Source: Fundicoccus sp052116145 (GTDB lineage: Bacteria > Bacillota > Bacilli > Lactobacillales > Aerococcaceae). Taken from it: DNA of 64,000 nt. The DNA lies in contig NZ_JBQKLQ010000003.1 of the NCBI RefSeq assembly GCF_052116145.1, forward strand, positions 1-64,000, given 5' to 3'. Below, piece after piece: positions 36,836-44,222 of the stretch (positions are counted from its first letter, which is position 1; each line of letters opens with the position of its first letter). The notes under the pieces were generated by a model. The model was not told the DNA's origin. It saw nothing but the letters and a program-made list of their open reading frames with translations, and did not search any database. The position numbers and the translations under genes are program-made.

Positions 36836-37759
36836 ATGGCAAGCAATTGGAAACACTTAGTACAGTATTATGAAACAGATCTAGCGGGGATTGTTCACCA
36901 CTCAAATTACGTCCGCTGGTTTGAAGAAGCCCGTACCTGGATGATGAGCGACATGGGCTACGACTATGCAAAAATGGAAGCCGACGGCGTTTTAGTGCCG
37001 GTCTTAGCAATCACAGCTCAATATAAGCGCATGACCCGCTTTGGTGAAACGGTAACTATCGCGGCCAAAGTTGAACAATTCAACGGTGTCACCATGACCC
37101 TTTCTTATGAAGTCACTGATGTGGCGACTGGAAAAGTCAAAGCCATCGGTTCAAGCATGCATGCCTTTCTTGATAAAGAAAGCTACCGTCCCATTGCCTT
37201 AAAGCGTTCTCTACCAGCAGTTCACGATATCTTCGCAGCTCGTTTTGAAACCGACCAAACAGATGGTAAAGACGGCGACTCAATTAAGAGCACACGCCGT
37301 GCGCGTCAAAGCATACCTGAATTTGACTTTACAACGCCTTCATCTGTAAGCACCCTTCATAAGGTTCAAGTCTATGAGACTGACCAAATGGCGATTGTTC
37401 ATCATTCGAATTTCATTCGCCTGTTTGAAGAAGCACGTACGGAATTGATGGCCCATATCGGTTTCACGGAGAAAGAACAAGCGGAATTGGGTGTCCTAGC
37501 AGCCTTAGTGAAATTGAGAGCCGACTATAAAACAATGATTCGCTTTGGTGAATCGGTGACAATTCAAGCTAAAATCAGCGGCGTCGAAGGCAATCAGATT
37601 CATATCGCCTACCAAATTCTTGATTTAGCCAGTGGCGAATTGCGCAGTGTCGGACAGACAACGCTACAAGCCATCGATTTAGGCGGCGACCGCAGCTTCA
37701 AATTAGCCGACGCCTTACCTGACTTATACGCAAAACTTGAAGCATTGGCGGCCGAGTAA
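36836..37759 (+). CDS. Double-hotdog acyl-CoA thioesterase-like protein
   Basis: Two 4HBT/YbgC-type hotdog domains in one chain: residues about 1-130 and 175-305. Each carries the catalytic Asp motif, YETDLAGIVHHSNYVRWFEE in the first and YETDQMAIVHHSNFIRLFEE in the second, so both sites look active. The domains are joined by a basic, Ser-rich linker (about 140-170). Single-domain YbgC proteins are about 130 residues and form dimers, so this looks like a fused dimer. AGGAGG precedes the ATG. No partner gene; the substrate, presumably an acyl-CoA, is not known. Confidence 0.9.
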   Translation: MASNWKHLVQYYETDLAGIVHHSNYVRWFEEARTWMMSDMGYDYAKMEADGVLVPVLAITAQYKRMTRFGETVTIAAKVEQFNGVTMTLSYEVTDVATGKVKAIGSSMHAFLDKESYRPIALKRSLPAVHDIFAARFETDQTDGKDGDSIKSTRRARQSIPEFDFTTPSSVSTLHKVQVYETDQMAIVHHSNFIRLFEEARTELMAHIGFTEKEQAELGVLAALVKLRADYKTMIRFGESVTIQAKISGVEGNQIHIAYQILDLASGELRSVGQTTLQAIDLGGDRSFKLADALPDLYAKLEALAAE

Positions 37760-38089
37760 AGTTGATGTGCTCGTGACTTTCGCGAACGGCGATAGCACCG
37801 CTCGTGACGTAAGCCTGTGATGTGGACACTCGGATTGAGTTGGCATTCTTCCTATAATCGGTCTTTCCCCACAAAATATAGCTTGATTTAGTGGGGTTTG
37901 CTAGAGTTTGTCCCTTTCCACATCATCGCGAATCGAGCCATGATGTGGAACACGCGCCAGGATTCGTGGCTCAAGTCGCCATGATGTGAGATCAGAATTG
38001 GCTGGTCCTCAAAACTAAATTCCCAAGCTTACTTGCTGTTAGTCACAGCCCACCTGAAGATTCAAATGCTTCACGCACCAAATGATTCA

Positions 38090-38170
38090 GAAGGTGTGCT
38101 GGCAAGCCAGCACGATTTTAAGTCTAGCTGTCTTTATAAAATCGTCGCGAACGCAGAGAGCGACACCTTT
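38090..38170. repeat. Full-length copy of the dispersed palindromic element
   Basis: The right arm is the best kept: TTATAAAATCGTCGCGAACG then CAGAGAGCGACACCTTT. The left arm AAGGTGTGCTGGC..GCACGATTTTAA is its imperfect inverse, about 82 bp overall. Confidence 0.72.
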
Positions 38171-38315
38171 GTGTTTTCAATGCGGGCGTCTTTTATCCCA
38201 AACAAGAATTAGCTGATTCACCCTGCTTTCCTAAAAAGCATACTAACGTTGTGTCTGCGCGAATAGCGATTGCCCCGCTGGTTACCAAGCACTTCGTCCA
38301 CAGACATTCAAAACC

Positions 38316-38393
38316 AAAGGTGTCATTCGCTTATCGCTCACGACGATTAAAGTTATCGTCAACCCTTATCAAATCGTTTGAAACGCAGTGACG
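38316..38393. repeat. Copy of the dispersed palindromic element
   Basis: Left arm AAAGGTGTCATTCGCTTATC then GCTCACGACGATTAAAG; right arm AAATCGTTTGAAACGCAGTG then ACGGACGCCTT. About 145 bp from the previous copy. Confidence 0.65.
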
Positions 38394-38475
38394 GACGCCT
38401 TATAATCGTTCTGCATGAAAATTTTTTCGAGGCGGATTCGAACGACTATCCATTGGCTTGAGCCAGTCACAAGCC

Positions 38476-38524
38476 AAAAAAAGCTGCAGCCTCGACTCTT
38501 CCAAAGAGTTCAAGGCTGCAGCTT
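38476..38524 (-). terminator. Terminator of the quinone reductase gene
   Basis: GCTGCAGCCT..GAACTCTT pairs with AAGAGT..AGGCTGCAGC; the minus side is followed by TTTTTTTGG. Confidence 0.92.
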
Positions 38525-38533
38525 GTTGCTTTT

Positions 38534-39514
38534 CTAAATAAGTTTCAGCACTAACTTACCATTCCCTTTTTTCGTCAAAATTTGTTCATGAGCTTCAGCC
38601 GCTTTATCCAGCGGTAGCACATCGCCCACTAATGGTAAAATCTCGCCTTCATCGACCAATCTAGTCAACTCTTTATAAGCTGCAGCCAATTCAGTCGCGT
38701 CCAAGTTGATGGAACTCAAACCCAAAATCGTTAAACCTTTAGTCATCGTGTGCCGCGGATCGATTTGAATCTTACCACGTGAACCAAGAATGATGATACG
38801 AGCTTCTTTGGCCGCAATTTCCATATCAGTCTCCAAGTTCTGGTTGGCTAACATCTCGATTATCACGTCCGGCCCTTGGTCATCAGTCACGGACATAATT
38901 TCATCATACTCGCCTTTAGCAACATGAGGCATCGCCACATCTGCACCAAGTGCACGAATCAACTTGCGCCCTTCTTCAGTACTAGCTGTTGCAATCACTT
39001 TCGCACCCAATGCCTTAGCAATCTGAATAGCCGTCAGCCCAACTGCGCCACTTCCACCATGAATCAGCACAGTATCGCTTTCTTTAACTTGTGCCCTTAA
39101 AACAATCGCCTGATAGGCGGCCAAACCAGGAATCCCCAATGCAGCCCCTTGTTCAAAAGTCAGCTCTTCGCTCAACGGATGAACACAAGTTGCATCTACG
39201 ACGACTTTTTCAGCATAGGTACCAGTGTTACGTTTGGCCATAAAGCCACCGATATAGACACGGTCCCCTGACTTGAAATGAGTCACGCCTTCGCCAACGG
39301 TGTCAATCACTCCTGCTCCATCGAAGCCCGGTGTATAAGGTAACTCTGGAATATAAGCGCCGTAAGTGCCGGTACGTGCATAGGCCTCGTTGGGATTGAT
39401 TCCTGCAGCATGTATGCTGATACGCACTTCTTGCGGCCCCGGCGTCGGTTCCGCAATCTCTACCAACTTCAAAACCTCAGGTCCACCAAACTCTTTAATT
39501 TGTATTGCTTTCAT
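38534..39514 (-). CDS. NADPH:quinone reductase-like, zinc-independent alcohol dehydrogenase family
   Basis: Medium-chain dehydrogenase/reductase of the quinone oxidoreductase type, cytoplasmic. N-terminal GroES-like domain with GVAPNEAY-like AGINPNEAYARTG and TPGFDGAGVID; Rossmann domain with GGSGAVGLTAIQIAKALGAK near residue 150. No zinc-binding Cys cluster is visible, consistent with quinone reductase. ATG 39514 is preferred because AAAGGTGG lies 7 bases before it; the longer frame from 39550 adds 12 residues and overlaps that site. Length 326 is normal. Single gene with its own terminator. Substrate unknown. Confidence 0.9.
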   Translation of the reverse strand: MKAIQIKEFGGPEVLKLVEIAEPTPGPQEVRISIHAAGINPNEAYARTGTYGAYIPELPYTPGFDGAGVIDTVGEGVTHFKSGDRVYIGGFMAKRNTGTYAEKVVVDATCVHPLSEELTFEQGAALGIPGLAAYQAIVLRAQVKESDTVLIHGGSGAVGLTAIQIAKALGAKVIATASTEEGRKLIRALGADVAMPHVAKGEYDEIMSVTDDQGPDVIIEMLANQNLETDMEIAAKEARIIILGSRGKIQIDPRHTMTKGLTILGLSSINLDATELAAAYKELTRLVDEGEILPLVGDVLPLDKAAEAHEQILTKKGNGKLVLKLI

Positions 39515-39698
39515 CTTAAATCCACCTTTCCTGATCATCGTTACAGACATCTTACCACTATTGTAACCGATATAACGAAAGGAAGTCGCCTAATTTCGCT
39601 AGATAGGTTCACCTTACAGGCCGACTGCGGTTTGCGCACATTACAAGCTTTAGCACCCAACTCACCCCGCGCTAATGCACCCAATAACACAACTAGCT

Positions 39699-40418
39699 CT
39701 ATACGATCGTTATCAACGCGTTCAGACCATAGTCCGCTCCTTCTCTCTTAGCAGAATGCAAAGCCGGGTTTTCAAAAGCCGACTCACGCGACACCTCAAT
39801 CTGCTCACGTCTCAAGCCATGTGCCAACAACAATACTAAATTGGCATCCGACATACTCAACAAAAACTTCTCCCCATGCGGTTTAAAAAATTGATCGCGC
39901 TCTGCAAAGTCCCCAAAAGCCTCATAAACACCTATACCAACTTCATAATTCATCTGATCAATCGACGGCCCTAAATAAACTACCAAATCTTCACGCCGAC
40001 ACTTAAAGTCTGACTCCAGCCACTCCAATGCATGCGCCGCAATCTCTTGCACCGTCCCGCGCCAACCCGAATGTAAGACAGCCTGCACTTTCTTGACCGG
40101 ATCAAATAAGACAATTGGCGTACAATCTGCAAATTTAATCTATAAAGCGACAGCCGGGTGATCCGTGGTCAAACCATCTGTCTCCGGAAAAATCTTCCCG
40201 ACCAGAAAATCATCCCCACGCAGACCATCACAATATTCAATAGTCACTCCATGAACCTGCGCGCTTGAATACAAGGCCGCCGGCTCAATCTGCATCTGTA
40301 ACAACACCCGCTCCACATCGACAGCCAAACGCTCGCCCACCTTCGCATAACGAAAATCAAAGCCCGCCCCCGCAACATAATGTGACAAACCCTTCTGACT
40401 CAACTTAATCGAATGCAT
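39699..40418 (-). pseudogene. pgeF: pgeF (YfiH/YlmD-type purine nucleoside phosphorylase-like) split by one in-frame TAG
   Basis: One frame spans the whole family (about 240 codons) but is cut by TAG at 40140-40142. The part before it ends DGLTTDHPAVAL and the part after it reads IKFADCTPIVLFDPVKKVQ and VLHSGWRGTVQEIA, which join without gap in known members (VAL-x-IK-ADC). Candidate metal ligands are present: His in SSAQVHG, Cys in FADC, His in HSGWRG. No other lesion is visible. The family acts on purine nucleosides and some members edit peptidoglycan precursors. The stop may be recent, a sequencing error, or read through. GAGAGGG precedes the ATG. Confidence 0.85.
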
Positions 40419-40680
40419 CTAACCAACCCTCTCCACTGAATACCCTCATCATACTATTAATCAACCCAATTTAAACAAAATAAACCCTTAATCTTCCCAG
40501 AGAAAGAAATACACGCCGCTCCGCCTTTTATCCTTTTTTGTCCCCTGTTTAAAGTCTCGTTTTAGTTAAAAGCCCCTCGTCACTTGCACCTAGAAAACAA
40601 CCGCCTCTTAGACAATGACAGTTGAAAGGACCCACTCTCCAATAAAACACACTTTTAGCACCATAAAAAGAACAGATATC
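40419..40680. other. Intergenic stretch ahead of the Nudix gene
   Basis: About 260 bp without a gene or strong hairpin. The only element I can support is the extended -10 at its end. Confidence 0.4.
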
Positions 40681-40689
40681 TGATATAAT
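40681..40689 (+). promoter_or_regulatory. Extended -10 promoter of the Nudix gene
   Basis: TGATATAAT (TG, one base, perfect TATAAT) about 33 bases before the start codon; no good -35 box. Confidence 0.6.
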
Positions 40690-40721
40690 GAGATGGATTA
40701 TCTTAGAAAGGTTTGAATGGT

Positions 40722-41339
40722 ATGGATCATAACATTAAACACATTATTGAGAACTATCAAGCGCGACCTTACGGAGAACAGCGACACTATTCGGTCTTGT
40801 TGCCTTTGATTGACGTCGATGGTGAAACGCACGTCCTTTACGAAGTACGCAGTCATAAGATTTCACAACCAGGCGAAACTTCTTTTCCAGGAGGACGCGT
40901 CGAAGAAAACGAAGATTTCGCAACAGCAGCGGTGCGTGAAACGACCGAAGAACTGAATGTTAAAGCAGAAGATATTGAACTCTTTGGCGCCATTGACTAT
41001 GTGATCAGTGATTGGGCAATTATTTACTGTTACGTCGGCCGCCTCAACGTGAAGCTGGAAGATATTCAATACAACGAAGAAGTCGAACGCGTCTTCACAA
41101 TTCCGCTCGCCTACTTACTCGAAAACGAACCAAAGTATTATACGATTCGTGTAAAGTCGATGTTTGATGATGAATTCCCTTTCCATTTACTACCCAATGG
41201 ACCCAACTACCAATTCAAGCATCAAGTGCATAAAACACCCTTCTACAATTTACCGGTAGAAAACTTGTGGGGTTACACCGCCAACCTCACACACCGTTTT
41301 TCTCGTATTCTGTTAGATGGAGACTTTACTATAAATTAA
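40722..41339 (+). CDS. Nudix hydrolase, CoA pyrophosphatase type
   Basis: The Nudix box GGRVEENEDFATAAVRETTE is preceded by KISQPGETSFP, the extra UPF0035-like signature seen in CoA/acyl-CoA diphosphatases (NudL, YeaB). That points to hydrolysis of CoA-type dinucleotides. Length 205 fits. ATG 40722 is used because AGAAAGG is about 10 bases before it; a TTG at 40713 would touch the ribosome site. It lies 62 bp upstream of the AbrB-type transporter on the same strand and may be co-transcribed with it. Confidence 0.88.
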   Translation: MDHNIKHIIENYQARPYGEQRHYSVLLPLIDVDGETHVLYEVRSHKISQPGETSFPGGRVEENEDFATAAVRETTEELNVKAEDIELFGAIDYVISDWAIIYCYVGRLNVKLEDIQYNEEVERVFTIPLAYLLENEPKYYTIRVKSMFDDEFPFHLLPNGPNYQFKHQVHKTPFYNLPVENLWGYTANLTHRFSRILLDGDFTIN

Positions 41340-41401
41340 ACACCAACATCGCGAGTCCAGACTTGTGATGTTTTACTTTGCTAATAAACAGGAGGAAGAA
41401 A

Positions 41402-42463
41402 ATGGAAAGTTACTTAATGATGGCCATCACCCTCGCACTCGCGATTCTCGTCGGTCATGGCTTTATGAAAGCCCGCATCCCAGGCGGCCTACTCGTCGGC
41501 GTCATGTTAGTCTTTGCGACCATGCAAGTCCTGACCGGCACACTCTGGGCACCACCAGGCACCAAAGAAATCGCCCAAATGATTGCCGGTAGCTTTATCG
41601 GCGCGTCCCTGTCAACCGCGGACCTCAAGCGCCTGCCCCGACTGTGGAAAGCCTTCGCGACGATCATTTGCGGCCTAATTATTCTCAATATAACCATCGG
41701 CCTCCTACTGACCCAAGTCAGCGAGCTATCGCTCGTGACCGCACTTTTCGCCTCAATTCCCGGCGGCATGGGCACCATCCCAATCATCAGCCAGGACTAC
41801 GGAGCCGATCCGATTACCGTCACCGTTATGCAATTCATCCGCATGGTGATGGGCATCGGCGTTTTCCCGTCGCTGGTCGTCAAACTCAATCAACATTTCA
41901 AAACTGATCAAAGGGCTGACACTCAAAATCAAGAGCCAACACCTCAGTCCACTCTGGCGCGAATAAGACCCATCAACAGCTTGCTTGCCTTAGTGGCCGC
42001 TAGCTTGTTCGCATGGGCGGCGAGTCAATTCTTAACTGGACTAAACCTAATGGTGCTGGCCTTAATTGGGATGGCCATCTTAAAGCTAACCATCGGCGTC
42101 ACCCCCTTGCCAATCGGCTATCGCCGCCTGGCACAAATCCTATCAGGCTGGTATGTTGGTACGACCTTTTACGCCGAACAATTATCAGCCTTGTCCCAAC
42201 TGGTCGTTCCCATCCTTGTCTTAATCCCAATGTTTCTACTGGGCTGTCTGGTGATTGGCTTTCTGGTTCACAAATTCCAGAAAATGCGTCTGACCGATTC
42301 AATGTTAGCTTCAATTCCAGCCGGCGCTTCAGACGTTGTCTTAATTTTAGGCGACTTAAATATCACCAACTCGGATATTGTGGTTTTGCAAGTCTTGCGC
42401 GTGATTGTCGTCACCAGCCTCTTTCCACAAATCGCCGTCTTCATCAACCACTGGCTAGGCTAA
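41402..42463 (+). CDS. AbrB-family membrane transporter (putative, DUF/PF05145 type)
   Basis: Membrane protein with two similar halves of about five helices each, typical of the AbrB duplication family (not the AbrB transcription factor). Each half contains a SIPGG/SIPAG signature: ASIPGGMGTIPIISQDYGAD and ASIPAGASDVVLILGDLNI. Substrates of the family are unknown; it was once linked to ammonia monooxygenase by mistake. ATG 41402 follows AGGAGGAAGA; the frame from 41378 covers the ribosome site. Length 353 is usual. It shares a bidirectional terminator with cysE. Confidence 0.85.
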   Translation: MESYLMMAITLALAILVGHGFMKARIPGGLLVGVMLVFATMQVLTGTLWAPPGTKEIAQMIAGSFIGASLSTADLKRLPRLWKAFATIICGLIILNITIGLLLTQVSELSLVTALFASIPGGMGTIPIISQDYGADPITVTVMQFIRMVMGIGVFPSLVVKLNQHFKTDQRADTQNQEPTPQSTLARIRPINSLLALVAASLFAWAASQFLTGLNLMVLALIGMAILKLTIGVTPLPIGYRRLAQILSGWYVGTTFYAEQLSALSQLVVPILVLIPMFLLGCLVIGFLVHKFQKMRLTDSMLASIPAGASDVVLILGDLNITNSDIVVLQVLRVIVVTSLFPQIAVFINHWLG

Positions 42464-42492
42464 AAGCACTTGGAGCTTCCATCCACACACAT

Positions 42493-42532
42493 AAAAGCGC
42501 ACCTTCCACAACAAATGGAAGGTGCGCTTTTG
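42493..42532. terminator. Bidirectional terminator between the AbrB-type gene and cysE
   Basis: Perfect stem AAAAGCGCACCTTCCA / TGGAAGGTGCGCTTTT with a seven-base loop; T runs on both sides. Confidence 0.93.
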
Positions 42533-42535
42533 CCT

Positions 42536-43114
42536 TTAAATCTGATACTCACCAATTCGGTTCCAGTCTTTGTCATGTAGAATGATTCGAGCAGGCACAC
42601 CCACCGCTGTCGCATAAGGAGGCACGTCATGTAAAACGACCGCTCCCGCCCCTACTTTCGCATGATGGCCCACTGTGATATTCCCTAGCAAGGTGGCATT
42701 AGCGCCTATTTCAGCATCATGATGAATACTTGGATGACGCTTTCGACCTTTTTCGCTACCAGTCCCACCTAAAGTGACCCCGTGAAACAACTTCACCCGG
42801 TCACCCACGACCGCCGTCTCGCCAATCACCACACCCATGCCATGATCAATAAAAATATCTTGACCTAAACACGCTCCCGGATGAATTTCAATCCCGGTTT
42901 CGTGACGCGATGCTTCAGACAGTTTACGCGCCTCGTAGACTTCGCCCACTTGATATAAATGATGGGCTTGATGATGACTCATAACCGCCTTAAAGCCAGG
43001 ATATAAATCATAAACTTCTTCCCAACTGGACGCTGCAGGATCTTTCTCATAAATATATTGCGCTAATTCATAGGCTTTTTCCTGCAACTCTTTAGGATAC
43101 CTACGCTTGTCCAT
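42536..43114 (-). CDS. cysE: Serine O-acetyltransferase
   Basis: Makes O-acetylserine from serine and acetyl-CoA, first step of cysteine synthesis. The left-handed beta-helix signature is clear: GACLGQDIFIDHGMGVVIGE, VKLFHGVTLGGTG, HPSIHHDAEIGANATLLG, VGAGAVVLHDVP. Length 192 is a short form of the enzyme, lacking the longer N-terminal helical domain of enteric CysE. Start overlaps the end of cysK by 14 bp, so it is translationally coupled to it. The ATG at 43114 has no strong ribosome site, in line with coupling. Confidence 0.95.
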   Translation of the reverse strand: MDKRRYPKELQEKAYELAQYIYEKDPAASSWEEVYDLYPGFKAVMSHHQAHHLYQVGEVYEARKLSEASRHETGIEIHPGACLGQDIFIDHGMGVVIGETAVVGDRVKLFHGVTLGGTGSEKGRKRHPSIHHDAEIGANATLLGNITVGHHAKVGAGAVVLHDVPPYATAVGVPARIILHDKDWNRIGEYQI

Positions 43115-44018
43115 CGCCGAAAAACCCTGTCGATAGGTAACGTTCGCCGCTATCTGGTAAAACGACCACGACTTTCTTGCCTTGACCTAATTCTTTAGCC
43201 ATTCGTAAAGCCACCGCATAGTTGGCACCTGATGAAATTCCCGCTAAAATCCCTTGAGACTTCGCTAATGCTACCGCAGTGGCAATCGCCTCATCGTTAG
43301 AAACTGTTTCAATTTTATCGATCACTGATTGATCTAAAATCTCAGGAATAAAGTTGGCACCTAACCCTTGAATTTTATGGGAGCCAGCCTTACCTTCTGT
43401 TAATAAAGGCGACCCTTCTGGTTCAACCGCCCACACGAGCGCATCCTTCGACTGCTCTTTCAAGACTTGACCGACACCAGAGACCGTACCACCCGTACCG
43501 ATTCCAGCTACGAATCCATCGACGTTGGGTAAATCCTCTAAGATCTCACGCGCCGTTGTTTCCACATGAGACACCACATTCGCATCATTCGTGAACTGCC
43601 CAAAGACTACAGCACCACGCTCTTTGGCAATCTCCTCAGCCTTGTCGCCCGCTAACTTCATACCACCCGAAGCAGGCGTTAACACTAACTCCGCACCGTA
43701 AGCTTGAATAATTGTGCGACGCTCCACACTCATCGAATCTGGCATTACAATCACGACATTGATACCTAAAGCCGCACCAACCATCGCCAAACCAACCCCC
43801 GTGTTTCCACTCGTCGACTCAACAATCGTGCCACCCTTAGCTACCTCACCACGGTCCAACAAATCTTGGACAATATACTTCACCGGACGGTCTTTAACAG
43901 AACCACTCGGATTATTTTTCTCTAATTTCACATACACATCCGCATAAGACTCGTCTAAACCGTTAATCTTAACTAAAGGCGTGTAACCAATCGCATCCAC
44001 AATATTATTAAAAAGCAT
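43101..44018 (-). CDS. cysK: Cysteine synthase A (O-acetylserine sulfhydrylase)
   Basis: PLP enzyme joining O-acetylserine and sulfide to give cysteine. PLP lysine in NPSGSVKDRPVKYIV (about residue 43), substrate loop STSGNTGVG, GTGGTVSGVG for the phosphate, and the Ser in PDSGERYLSTGFF. Length 305 is standard. GAAGGAGG precedes the ATG. First of cysK-cysE with a good promoter about 60 bp upstream. No T-box or other riboswitch is visible in the short leader. Confidence 0.97.
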   Translation of the reverse strand: MLFNNIVDAIGYTPLVKINGLDESYADVYVKLEKNNPSGSVKDRPVKYIVQDLLDRGEVAKGGTIVESTSGNTGVGLAMVGAALGINVVIVMPDSMSVERRTIIQAYGAELVLTPASGGMKLAGDKAEEIAKERGAVVFGQFTNDANVVSHVETTAREILEDLPNVDGFVAGIGTGGTVSGVGQVLKEQSKDALVWAVEPEGSPLLTEGKAGSHKIQGLGANFIPEILDQSVIDKIETVSNDEAIATAVALAKSQGILAGISSGANYAVALRMAKELGQGKKVVVVLPDSGERYLSTGFFGDGQA

Positions 44019-44067
44019 GAAAATCCTCCTTCTAAATAGTTAAATTTTAATACAAATTATTATTAGA

Positions 44068-44096
44068 ATGTTATCCTTTAAACACAGAAAAGTCAA
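44068..44096 (-). promoter_or_regulatory. Sigma-A promoter of cysK-cysE
   Basis: TTGACT, a 17-base spacer and TAACAT on the minus strand, about 50 bases before the cysK start codon. Confidence 0.65.
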
Positions 44097-44222
44097 TCAT
44101 TCCGCTCAGAAAATAAGACTCAATTTATCATGGCGAAACACGCTAGCCTTCAACCTCACTCGCCTCTTATTTGACACTGTACATAAGTGCTAGAGAATTA
44201 TTAGAGCTATTTGGCCTTGGGG

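Larger units (their letters stand above)
37760..38475. other. Repeat-rich intergenic region, no gene seen
   Basis: Contains two dispersed palindromic elements (38090-38170 and 38316-38393). In 37810-37995 the words TGATGTGGA and CCACATCA recur in both orientations (about 37811, 37919, 37942 and 37980). No frame has a ribosome site or family resemblance. Confidence 0.5.

Noticed and set aside
42013..42585. 190-codon plus-strand frame
   Set aside because: Runs through the AbrB-type gene in another frame, across the terminator and into cysE; no ribosome site.
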